A program made the translations under genes and the position numbers. Of a DNA stretch of 64,000 nucleotides, positions 1-10,194 are shown piece by piece. The notes below the pieces were generated by a model, which worked only from the letters and a program-made list of their open reading frames with translations, ran no database searches and was not told the DNA's origin. This stretch comes from Myotis daubentonii (lineage: Eukaryota > Chordata > Mammalia > Chiroptera > Vespertilionidae): contig NC_081840.1 of NCBI RefSeq assembly GCF_963259705.1, positions 117,913,074 through 117,977,073 on the forward strand, in the 5' to 3' direction. Position 1 is the stretch's first letter. Each line of letters starts with the position of its first letter.

Positions 1-1600
1 TTATTAACAAAAAGGAGAAAACACAGTTTTTATGAATGTAATATTTTTAGAAATTAAATAGTTAAAATATTATATGATGATCTTATTTTGAAAGCCTCTT
101 ATAAGCAAAATATTCAACTTGTTATATATATAGTTATAAATTAAATATATGAACTATATATAAAACTATTTTAACTATATATAGCTATATGTAATTACAA
201 CTAAATAACTATGTATAACTTTTTATATATAGTTATAGTTATAAAGTCTAAATGCCAGCAATGTCCCAATATAGGATACATAGGACTGATATTGGTCTTG
301 ATATTAGAATGCTAAAAAAAGCATAATTTACTGATGTTCAATTTGTGTAGATTTTAACTTTCTTTTAAATGCAGATTTTACTAGTAATTCATTATTTTCC
401 TTCACCAGGCATAGCCTCTGGATGACTGTCCATAGCTATTTGCTGTAGATCTCAGACACCTAAGGCACCATCCACAGAGAATATGCAATTTACTTTTATT
501 TTTTAGCTATCTTCCTGAATTCCAATTGCCAGTTACAGACTGAAGGAACCTTTGAATCCTTGTTGCAATAGCATTTTAAATTCCTACCCAAGATACTTAA
601 TGAAAGCCAATAAACTCTCTGAACTTATCTATCTGTATGCTTTTTTATTTTTTTAATCAACAGTTTATTTTCTGATCTGAATATCAAGAGAAACCTTAAC
701 ATGAGGATGGTTAAACTTTGTAGATGTAAGTCTGTATTAATTATTTTTTATCATTTTCATGTGGCCCAATAAAACCGGCTCATCAAGAACACCCTGCTGG
801 GAGATATAGTACAGATTCTGGGCCTTAATGTCTTCACATTTAAATAATAAGTATTTCAAAGACAGAGTTTTAAATTAATTTAAGGATTTCAAAGTGTTCC
901 TAGGGGACACAATATTTTCTCTATTTCCTAGTTAAATTGAGATATTATCATCTTTGGACTGTTAAGACATAATTTTGTTGAAAAGAGGATGCTTTTCATG
1001 GTAGTTCAATAAATGTAAAAGCTATTGCCAACATTGATGGGAACTGAAATAATTAAATGGAAGCACTAAAACTCAAAATATAAATAATGTGTGCATGAAA
1101 ATAATGCAGTTTAAAGTTGAAAGAATGAAAATTTTCACACCACTGGTTTTAAATAGAATATATGCCATCTTTAACTGAAATATCAAAGTTTGTGCTGAAA
1201 TGCAGGGTTTGTATTTTAATGCAGAGAAAAAGTGAGAGTTTGTGTCATATCAAAAAAACTGATATTACAATTATTCCAGAATACATAAAAATAATAAGTG
1301 ATATGTTCTAATAGAAAGCACTGGCTATGCCTTTCTTTTTTTCTCTCTTAATGTTTAGTAGGTAAATGGCTGTGGGAAAGCCATGAAGTATTTTTTGACT
1401 CAGGTTCTTTATTATTAAAAAAAGAGTAGTAGTAATGTTCTTGGGAGGAGAGAGAGAAAGAAACACACAGACAGAGAAACCAAGAGAGATCCATCTTACT
1501 AGCTAATTACAATTTTGTAGCTTAAACATCTTTATGTGTGAGCTATCCCTTTATCTGAATTTTCAGTTCAATACTGTAGTGTTGCTTGCTTTTCTTCCTT
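1..1600. other. AT-rich intron, nothing recognised
   Basis: The sequence is AT-rich. Around 110-245 there are many overlapping TATATA and TAACTATA runs that are partly self-complementary. No gene or repeat family was recognised. Confidence 0.5.
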
Positions 1601-1601
1601 C

Positions 1602-1605
<4 letters not shown>

Positions 1606-1662
<57 letters not shown>
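1606..1662. repeat. (CT)n microsatellite
   Basis: An almost pure run of about 27 CT units, flanked by further T/C-rich sequence. The Ser-Leu open frame across it is an artefact of the repeat. Confidence 0.97.
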
Positions 1663-1665
<3 letters not shown>

Positions 1666-1907
1666 TTTCTTTCTGTTTGTTTGCTTATGGACTGATTGCT
1701 TTACTTTATCAGACCCAAGTGCTTATCTTGAAACTGTGCTTCCTGGAGAGGGCCTGTGGGACCAGTTAACCTAGTTGAATAAGAACTCTAGTACTCCCTC
1801 TTCAGCAAAGGAATCATCCCAGGATAAGTATTTTTTTTAAAGGCCAGACAACTTTCATGCTCAAATACCGTCAAAAGGCAAAAACATACCATTTAGCTAA
1901 ATATATT

Positions 1908-2073
1908 ATTAAAATGCTGTTTCCCAGCCACAAAGAAACATCCCAAGAAATGCATGTAGTTTTATCGTTCTCTGAAGGGCAGGTTTACTGTGAATACACA
2001 TCTGGGCACATTAAATCACCTGTCATTCATTGTTTCATCAGCACTTATAAGTGGCTTTCTGTGCCTGCCACCA
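1908..2073 (+). repeat. Local direct duplication, copy 1
   Basis: About 166 bp that recur at 2711-2867 in the same orientation. Shared blocks include ATTAAAATGCTGTTTCC, GCATGTAGTTTTATC, GGTTTACTGTGAATACA, CCTGTCATTCATTGTT and TTTCTGTGCCTGCCACCA. Similarity stops on both sides. I recognise no transposon family or target-site duplication. Confidence 0.9.
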
Positions 2074-2710
2074 AATTTGGTGAATTAACTAAAATTCCTA
2101 ATAAAAAAGCAACTGATAGTTAAATTTTATATTTTATATATGTGTGCATATAAATATATTAAGGTACTTTGAACATTTTTGTAGAAGTCTTTACTATTGG
2201 TTATTCAGCCAAAGAAAAATGGAAAACTAATGACCTACCTTCTCCTGAATGAACTTGCCTGTACCGTCTGAATCTGTTACTGTTTTATTAAATCAACCTA
2301 ACACCTCAAAAATTTTAAAAACATTGTTGCTGTGTCTAGCTTTTCTCTTTCAGTTAAATTTTAGTTCTATTAGAAGAATGCAAGTTTTCTTTCTAGGATA
2401 CAGTATATTAAAATGTAAATACAATTATGATAAATATCTGGAAAAGTCTATGTCGCTTTGAGGTACACTTTGCTGGGCAAGTGATTGTTGGTTTACATAT
2501 TTTGAAGAGATTTTAAAAAATGTATTCTGTCCTTCATGCTAGTGGCTAATGAGCAAAGTATTGCCTCTAAATGAATCTAATTAAAACGACCATTTGATAA
2601 ATATACCCTAAAACTAATTTAAAGAAAGTCTAGTTTAGAAACCTATTTTCTCACTGTCTCCTAGCTTTATGTTTAATGTAATTTTATATACAAAATTTAT
2701 GTGGTAAACT

Positions 2711-2867
2711 ATTAAAATGCTGTTTCCAGGCCACATCCATGAAAGGCATGTAGTTTTATCATTCTCTGGAGTGTAGGTTTACTGTGAATACAGACTCGGG
2801 CACATTAAATTACCTGTCATTCATTGTTCCTTCAGCACATATAAGTGTCTTTCTGTGCCTGCCACCA
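2711..2867 (+). repeat. Local direct duplication, copy 2
   Basis: The partner of the copy at 1908-2073, about 800 bp downstream, with scattered substitutions and a small deletion after the first block. This copy is about 157 bp. Confidence 0.9.
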
Positions 2868-5800
2868 CTTTCTCATTTTACCCTACATATTGACAGATCA
2901 AAGGTTAACAGGAAGACATATTTACATCCTCTAATGAAAAGAAATTAGAATAATGAAGAACTATATATAGTCACAGGGTTAAAATCTCTTACCCTAGGAT
3001 AGATGGGTCCAAGTCACATTTTTTTGTTCAACTGAACATTTAATAGCTAACTGTGAATGATTGAACACATCCTATGAAATAATAATAGTTTACAATTGGT
3101 TGTAACAGCTAAATTCAACATTCTGTAATTTTAGACAATGAATTCTGAGTAATATATACTGGAGATCTACTATTATTAATGCCTGGCACTGGTATTATCA
3201 TTTTTTTTTTGCTTTACTATTAACTAATTGCTGAAAGTTACCAATGTCTGTATTTGTGCACAGTTCAGATTGTAAATGAAGAGGCCTTATTAATTGCATA
3301 GCTAAGGTGGTTGCTTTCTTCGATATGCACATTCAGATGCAGGCCCTCATTATCTGGGTGGCTTTTTTAAGTATCTGACCGTACTATTCTGCACCTTTGA
3401 TTAGCATCTAATCACTCTGCCTTTCTGACCACGCACTAGGTGCTCCACAGGTGGGTTCGTTTTACTGTGCTCGGATTTTGAGAAGGAAAGCTGAAAGGGA
3501 ATTGTGATAATACTAAGTATTTTCTGACTGCAGTGCATAAGATTCACCATTTAGCCATGGCATGGTCACTCATTACAAAGTTTACAAGCAGATGAAAAAA
3601 GAGGTAGACAAGTAGAAACTCATTATTACTGGAAAAATTCAGAAAGCATTTATTATTCTTAGTTTGGTAACCTGTTGTTTTGGGTGAAACAGAAGCAATT
3701 TATAGACACCTTAATCAAATGAATACACAGTATGTTAAACTATGGATGTGACAACTGAAACTTTTAAAAAGATAAAGATATCTCTAAGATAGCCTTTTCT
3801 ATTAATGAATACTATAATTAAGAGTTGGTGATAAATTTTTTAGTTTTTTCTCAATCTTATTACTTTAGAATTCAGAAATTAATGCTTTCTATAGAAAGCA
3901 ACTTTGTTCTCTTGAAATAAATTCAGTTTATTTTTTAGGAGGTCTGTAAAGATTACTTTGTGAAACTTTCATAAAAAATATAAGAAAGAACATTATGGTT
4001 ATTTTCTAGGGTCTTCATATTGTTTTTGAATTTCTGAAGTGCTAACATACATAGAATTCTAGTCCTAAAGGGAGACATACATATATACACAAACAGATAC
4101 AGATAGATAAGAGTCTATATGCATGAGTATCTATATACATTTATATATATATATATATAATTAGCTAAATTCAGATACTACAAATAATTTTTAATCTCAA
4201 AAAAATTAACAATTCTGTTGAAAACTATCCACCTTCCATAAAGCTAATGTAACAGTTTGTAGGGCAAGTCTCAAACGAAGGCATTTTGAAACAGTTGTGT
4301 GAATGAGTACCTCCTGAAACACTGAGGTTATAAAGGGGAGAAAACTACATGAGCTGATTCCTAACTATATTGATTCAAACGAAGCTGTGCAAGAAGATTG
4401 AAAACTCCAGTTCACATACCAGTCTCCTACACTGGGTTTTCCATTGAGTACTCCAGCCAAGTCACAGATGCATTCTACTGGGTTGGGGGAGGGGAAATTG
4501 AAAGATGTCCTGTTGATAAAGTTATTTTTATTAAGGGAACAGGAAAGAAAAGTGCTCAGTAGCTTATATGCCATCATGATCTTCTGAACTTTATGAAACT
4601 GTTACATAATGTCATACAGATACGGCAATCTTATAGAAATACATTTATTTTTCACATAGATAATATTTTAAGGATTTTGTCCTTTCTGAGAACTTTGACC
4701 TTATATTCAAGTTGATCTGTGAAGCAATTTATTGAATTTGCTGATATTTATATATTTCCACCAGAGATTATGAGAAAAAATTTCAAAGGATGTACGCTTT
4801 GAAACGGATGCATTAATGCAATGCATGTCTTGATTGCCCAATATTTTAGCCCAGAGGACAGGCAGGTTTCCCACCCACACAATTGATTTCAAATTGGCCT
4901 GCTGTCCTGGGAGGCTGTGTATTTTGCTTTCAGTGAGACTCGCTACACATCCACATTCATGCTATTTTGCCACAGCAATGTTGCAAAGAGTCATTAGGTT
5001 CCAGCTCCTACATCAGCAAAGTGGCCATTTCCAGACACTACATGGAAACAAAAGGACGATGCTATGCATTTCAATTAGCACAAGATCAACTCTACCCTCA
5101 TTCTGGATGTTGTGACAGGTCAAGCTGGTTTGAGTTTATCATGGCCTGTTTTCTGAATAAATATGAAAACCACAACCCTGGGCACTTCTGTAAGATGCTG
5201 CCACTACCCTACAGCAGAAATGACAGATAAGTGAGAGAAACAATGGAGCTTGGCAGGCAAGTGAAATTCTGGGGAAGCAATTGAAACAGTGACATTTTAC
5301 TAGGGCTCCAGAGCACAGACTCACCATTTCTTTTTATTGCTGCACTGAGGTGCTTTCTAGGTGTTCACTATCACCACATCAGTGAGAAAGATCACCAGGA
5401 ATGATTTCAGGCTTAAGTTCAACTCCTACCTGACATAGTGATTGGATGCTGAAGTTCATACTCTGCAAAAACCATTTATCTGAGCTCTGCCTCTCACACT
5501 ATAGGTTTACATATAAGTAGAAATCCAGTAGCTACATTTTTTAGGATTCAGGAAACAATTCTGGCCTTAAAATTAAATGTTTGTTTGCCTAATAACACAG
5601 GCATGTTGTCAGTCATCATAAAACCTGCATATCAATGATGGCATGTTTGTTTACTAGGTGATTGGGAGGAGGAAAAGTGTATGGATGCAGACTATCTTCA
5701 TGCTATACTTACTAGGAAGAATAAAAATGATAGCTGACGCAATGTCAATGCAGTGATTGCCAGAAATAATATCTGTTGCCTATATCTTGTGGTCCTGATG

Positions 5801-5990
5801 AATCTTCAGGAGAAGTAGCTGAGCCAACCCTATTGCATGGCTCTGGGGCAATAACTTTCATGTTTTCTGGTCAAGTCACTCCAAGACACATTCTTTCACA
5901 AAGGAGCAACATGATCACTTTAAACTACTACTGTTCCTGGAGGCTGTTACAGTAGCAGCAACTGTTAATCAATGGTTGATAACATTTAAT
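2868..5990. other. Intron, no gene recognised
   Basis: Mostly AT-rich, with a short (TA)n run at about 4142-4161. The less AT-rich parts (about 3300-3540 and 4830-5500) look like unique or very old repeat sequence; I could not place them in a family. Open frames here are short and lack recognisable protein motifs. Confidence 0.45.
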
Positions 5991-5997
5991 ATGTGCT

Positions 5998-6058
5998 TGT
6001 GAGTGAGTGAGTGAATGAGTGAGTGAGTGTGTGGGTGAGTGCGGAGAGAGGGAGAGAA

Positions 6059-6113
<55 letters not shown>
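5998..6113. repeat. (GAGT)n and (GA)n microsatellite
   Basis: GAGT-type tetranucleotides at about 6000-6042 pass through GGAGAGAAAG into an almost pure GA run ending at 6113. Confidence 0.95.
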
Positions 6114-6116
<3 letters not shown>

Positions 6117-6639
6117 TGTTATAGAAGGATAGAGTGAGATCAGAGTTGCAAACTCTGGAAACCAGGGCTGCTGCCCCTCCTGTTTGCTTGTCATCAACTG
6201 AAAACATCTCCATCAAGCAAACCCTCTCTTGCAGTAGCAGCAAAATTTGTTTCTACAGCACTACCATGAACACAAAGCCTGGTTGTGCTATGGTAGGGGA
6301 GTAGCTGCAAGCATCAACACCACAGATTTGTGCTGCTCTTACCTGAAGTTCAGTCATGTTTGTGCATAAGTGTTTCCCAGTTGTATGTCATAGGTCAAAG
6401 GCCCGTGTTGGAATGCTTGTTGCCTTCTGGAAGAGGATTTGAAGATGTTTTGATCTCCTTTCTCTGTCATGCTAGAAATTAATCTTCTCAAATCATCTTT
6501 TTAAATATATTAAAATATGTCCTTTTTATTCTTTTTTAAAATGTATTTTTATTGTAAAAAGTATTACATATGTCCTCTTTTTTTAATTTTACTGTTAGAA
6601 ATATTTTTATATTCCCATAGTCCAGTTTATGTTCTTTTG

Positions 6640-7425
6640 CTAAGAATAGAGTGCTATTTATTACTATATAAGAAATTACTCTAACACTTACTGACTTAAA
6701 ATAACAAATTTTTATTATCTCACAGTTTATGTGTGTCAGGAATCCCTGATGACTTAGCTAAGTCTTTGTTTTCAGGGTCTCTTACAAGACTGTGTGTGAG
6801 TTGTCAGCCAGGACTGCAGTCATTCAAGGCATGAGTGGGGAAGAAGATTCATTTCCAAGCTTACTCATGTGAATGTTGGCAGCCTTCATGTCCTCATTGG
6901 CTGTTCCCCAGAAAAATAAGTTCCCTGACACATGGCAGCTCACAACATGAAAACCAGCTTCCCTTAGATCAGCGGTTCTCAACCTGTGGGTCGCGACCCC
7001 TTTGGGGGTCGAACGACCCTTTCACAGGGGTCGCCTAAGACCATCGGAAAACACATATATAATTACATAATGTTTTTGTGGTTAATCACTATGTTTTAAT
7101 TATGTTCAATTTGTAACAATGAAATCGGGGGTCACCACAACATGAGGAACTGTATTAAAGGGTCATGGCATTAGGAAGGTTGAGAACCACTGCCTGAGAC
7201 CAAGCAAACAAGAGAACAAAAGGGAGCACTCCCCGCACCTGAAAAAAAGCCACAAATCTTTGTGACATAACCTTTGAGGTGAAATGCCATGATTTTTGTT
7301 ATATTCTGTTTGTTAGCAGTGTGTCCTGAGGTCCAGCCCACAGTCAAAGGGAGAAGCTTGCACAAGGACATACATACCTAAAGGGGTCATTTTGGAAGGT
7401 CCTTACCACAAAGGGTTACATGTAA
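6640..7425. mobile_element. Ancient mammal-wide repeat split by SPIN
   Basis: The segment with 'ACTTACTGACTTAAAATAAC', 'TTATTATCTCACAG' and 'GTGTCAGGAATCC', ending near 'AAGGTCCTTACCACA', resembles a widespread old mammalian interspersed repeat, probably an ERVL/MaLR-type LTR. I cannot name the subfamily. It resumes on the far side of the SPIN element at 6970-7192, so it is older than that insertion. Confidence 0.4.
6970..7192. mobile_element. SPIN non-autonomous hAT, internally deleted
   Basis: It begins CAGCGGTTCTCAACC and ends GGTTGAGAACCACTG, the hAT terminal inverted repeats of the SPIN family, and has the characteristic GGGTCGCGACCCC and CCTAAGACCATCGGAAAA blocks. Flanking 8-bp target duplications are CCTTAGAT and CCTGAGAC (6 of 8 matching). 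It lacks about 90 bp of the middle that the copy at 53433-53743 retains. Confidence 0.9.
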
Positions 7426-7900
7426 CCAATGGCTTTAGTGGAAAAAAACAAAAAAAGAAGTAGTTTACTATGTCATTGTTATAAAATCTCAAATGGAAAA
7501 ACTATTTTTTCTTTTTGATTATTTTTACCTAAAGCGCTCACCTTTTTGTATTTTGATGAAGTGTTTGGGAATATGAAAAATGTAGAGCTAATAGGAGAAC
7601 AAACACACATATATGAACATCCTATTTTAGAAACAAAGTAAGGCCTGTGTAGTTAAAATCCCCTATATACCCATTCTTTCCTAGGCATAATTGCTCTTCT
7701 GACTTTGGTAGTTTTTCCCAATATGCTTATTTATAATTTTACTATATATGTGCATTTAATTAATAATATATTATTATTTTGCTTATTTAAAATTTCATGT
7801 AAAAGGTACCTCTATTATATGTATCCATATGCTCAAAAGAATGTTGGAAAGATAATTATTTATAACAACAAAATAAGAAAAGGAAGCAATTATATATTGA
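7426..7900. other. AT-rich intron, nothing recognised
   Basis: No gene, RNA or repeat family was recognised. Confidence 0.4.
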
Positions 7901-8404
7901 CTAGTGGCCCAGTGCACGAAATTCATGCACTGGTGGGAGGTGTCCCTCATCCCAGCCTGCACCTACTCCAAGCTGGGACCCCTCTCCAACCTGGGACCCC
8001 TTGGGGGATGTCCGACTGCTGGTTTAGGCCCAATCCCTAGGCCTGGCAGTCGGACATCCCTCTCACAATCTGGGACTGCTGGCTCCCAACCGCTTGCCTG
8101 ACTGCCAGCCTGATCACCCCCTAATTACTCCTCTGCCAGCCTGATCACCCCCTAACCATTCCCCTGCCAACCTGATCAATGCCTAACTGCTCCCCTGCAG
8201 GCCCAGTTGCCCCCAACTGCCCTCCCCTGCAGGCCTGGTCACCTCTAACTGGCCTCCCCTGCTGGCTATCTTGTGGCTATGGGCACCGCCATCTTCGAGG
8301 GTGGGACAGTCAATTAGCATATTCCCCCCTTATTGGCTTAGGGCGCCACCAATTTTGCGATGATGTGAGGGTCAATTAGCACATTCCCTCTTTATTAGAT
8401 AGGA
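7901..8404 (-). mobile_element. Helitron H1 (HeliBat-type), minus strand
   Basis: On the minus strand it starts TCCTATCTAATAAAG and ends GGGCCACTAG. The + strand flanks are A on the left and T on the right, the Helitron A^T target. The 3' end has the typical hairpin around GTGCACGAAATTCATGCAC. The 5' end carries two copies of a roughly 60-bp subterminal unit ('AATATGCTAATTGAC...'). Confidence 0.92.
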
Positions 8405-8534
8405 TTAATAGTAAAATAGATATATAAATTGTGGTACATTCACAAAATTCAACATTATACACAAGTAAAAATTAATGAACTAGCATTACATATTAACATG
8501 GATTCATCTCACAAGCCTGAAATTGAAGATAGAA

Positions 8535-8868
8535 GTTTCTTTTACTTTACTTTTTGTTTTTCAATTACAGTTGACATACAATATTATATTAGTTTCAGTT
8601 GTAAAACCCAGTGAATTGGCATTATATAGCTTACTAAGTGATCATCCCAATAAATCTCAAACCCATTTGACACATTCAGTTATTAGATTAATATTGACTA
8701 TATTCCTTATACTGGTACTTTATATCCAATTTGTACTACTTAATCCCTTCGCCTTTTTCACCCAAGCCCCCAAGGCCTTCACACCTGGCAATCATAAAAT
8801 GTTCTTTGTATCTATAAGTGTGTTTCTGTTCTGCTTGTTTCATTATTTATTGATTTAATTCAATTGTT
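8535..8868 (-). mobile_element. L1 3' UTR fragment, antisense
   Basis: The run from 'CAGTTGACATACAATATTA' through 'CACCCAAGCCCCCAAGG' to 'TCTGTATCTATAAGTGTGTTTC'-like sequence is the reverse complement of the 3' untranslated region of a middle-aged L1. It may belong to the same insertion as the L1 at 10195-12587, on the other side of Helitron H2. Confidence 0.65.
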
Positions 8869-8873
8869 TATGG

Positions 8874-8968
8874 ATATATATATGTATATATACACACATA
8901 TATATATGTTTTATATATATACACATATATATATGTTTTATATATATACACATATATATATATATATA
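8874..8968. repeat. AT/AC-rich microsatellite with 27-bp period
   Basis: TA and CATA dinucleotides organised in repeated blocks of the form TTTTATATATATACACATAT, abutting the Helitron that follows. Confidence 0.9.
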
Positions 8969-10190
8969 TTAGGGGCCTGGTGCATGAAATTCGTGCACTG
9001 GGTGTGTGTGTGGGGGGGAGTGTCCCTCAGCCCAGCCTGCCCCCTCTCACATACTGGGAGCCCTCAGGTGTTGACCCCCATCACCCTCCAATTGCAGGAT
9101 CGGCCCCTTGCCCAGGCCTGACGCCTCTGACAGAGGCGTCAGGCCTGGGCAGGGGACCCTCATTTCCCCCCATCACTGGTTCTGCCCCCAGCCCAGGCCT
9201 GATGCCTCTGGCCCAGGCATCAGGCCTGGGCAGGGGACCCCCAGACCCCTCTGATTGCTGGCTCTGCCCCTTGCCCAGGCCTGATGTCTCGGCCAGAGGC
9301 GTAGACACCCATCACCCTCCGATCGCCTGATTGGCCCCTTGCCCAGGCCTGACGCCTCCGCCAGAGGTGTCAGGCTTGGACAGGGGACCCCCATCGCCCC
9401 CCGATCACTGGCTCTGGCCCCCGCCCAGGCCTGAGGCCTCTGGCCCAGGAATCATGCCTGGGCAGGGGACCCCCATCTCCCTCTGATCGCTTGCTCCACC
9501 CCCCGCCCAAGCCTGATGCCTCTGACCCAGGCTTCAGGCCTGGGCAAGGGGACCATCATATCCCCCCAATCCCCGGCTCTGCCCCCCACCCAGGCCTGAT
9601 GCCTCTGGCCCAAAGGAGTTGACCCTCATCACCCTCCGATCACCAATCACCGGATCGGCCCCTTGACCAGGCCTGAGGCCTCCGGCAGAGGTGTCAGGCC
9701 TGGGCAGGGGACCCCCAGTTCCCTGCGGTTGCAGGCTCCGCCCCTGCCCAGGCCTAACGTCTCTGCTTGAGGTGTCTGGCCCGGGCAGCGGGGACCCGCA
9801 GCTGCAGCGGCTTCGCGATCGTGGGCTCCGCTTTAGGCCCAGGCAAGGGACCCCTAGATCCTGAGACTGCCAGCTTCGACCGTGCCCAGCTCCCATCGCT
9901 GGCTCCACCCCTACTTCCTGCTATCACTGGCCAGGGCGGAAAAGGCACCTGATTCTCCGATCATGGCTTAGCTGCCCCCTGGGTTTCCGATCACTGTCAG
10001 TGGCAGGGGGCTTCTTCCTGCTTTCCCTTTCGCCTCCCTGCATTGTGCCTACATATGCAAATTAACCACCATCTTGTTGGCAGTTAACTGCCAATCTTAG
10101 TTGGCAATTAATTTGCATATAGCCCTGATTAGCCAATTAAAAGGGTAGCATCGTACGCCAATTACCATTTTTCTCTTTTATTAGTGTAGA
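8969..10190 (-). mobile_element. Helitron H2, minus strand, with minisatellite
   Basis: The + strand left end is TTAGGGGCCTGGTGCATGAA (the 3' hairpin end, with CTAG mutated to a form beginning TTAG). The right end CTTTTATTAGTGTAGA precedes T, so the minus-strand 5' end is TCTACACTAATAAAAG. At 1222 bp it is the longest Helitron here. The middle is a GC-rich tandem array (separate entry). Perfect ATGCAAAT/ATTTGCAT octamers lie at 10055-10062 and 10111-10118. Confidence 0.88.
9110..9800. repeat. ~82-bp minisatellite of palindromic units
   Basis: About nine tandem units, each starting near CCCAGGCCTGA and containing GGGCAGGGGACCCCC. The first unit holds a perfect inverted repeat: 20-bp arms at 9110-9129 and 9131-9150 around a single base. 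The next unit has 17-bp arms. The open frames across it are products of the GC-rich repeat. Confidence 0.9.
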
Positions 10191-10194
10191 TAGC

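Noticed and set aside
4834..5230. Possible exon in a GC-richer stretch
   Set aside because: Two overlapping frames are open, neither has a convincing acceptor and donor or a recognised protein match. More likely an old unclassified repeat or unique intron.
5928..6243. Ser-Leu-rich frames, also at 1586-1774, 17315-17566 and 35707-35952
   Set aside because: Translations of CT/GA microsatellites.
9110..9800. CRISPR-like array of palindromic repeats
   Set aside because: The units are contiguous with no unique spacers, vary in length and sequence, and lie in a mammalian Helitron.
9534..9908. 124-codon minus-strand open frame
   Set aside because: Periodic translation of the H2 minisatellite.
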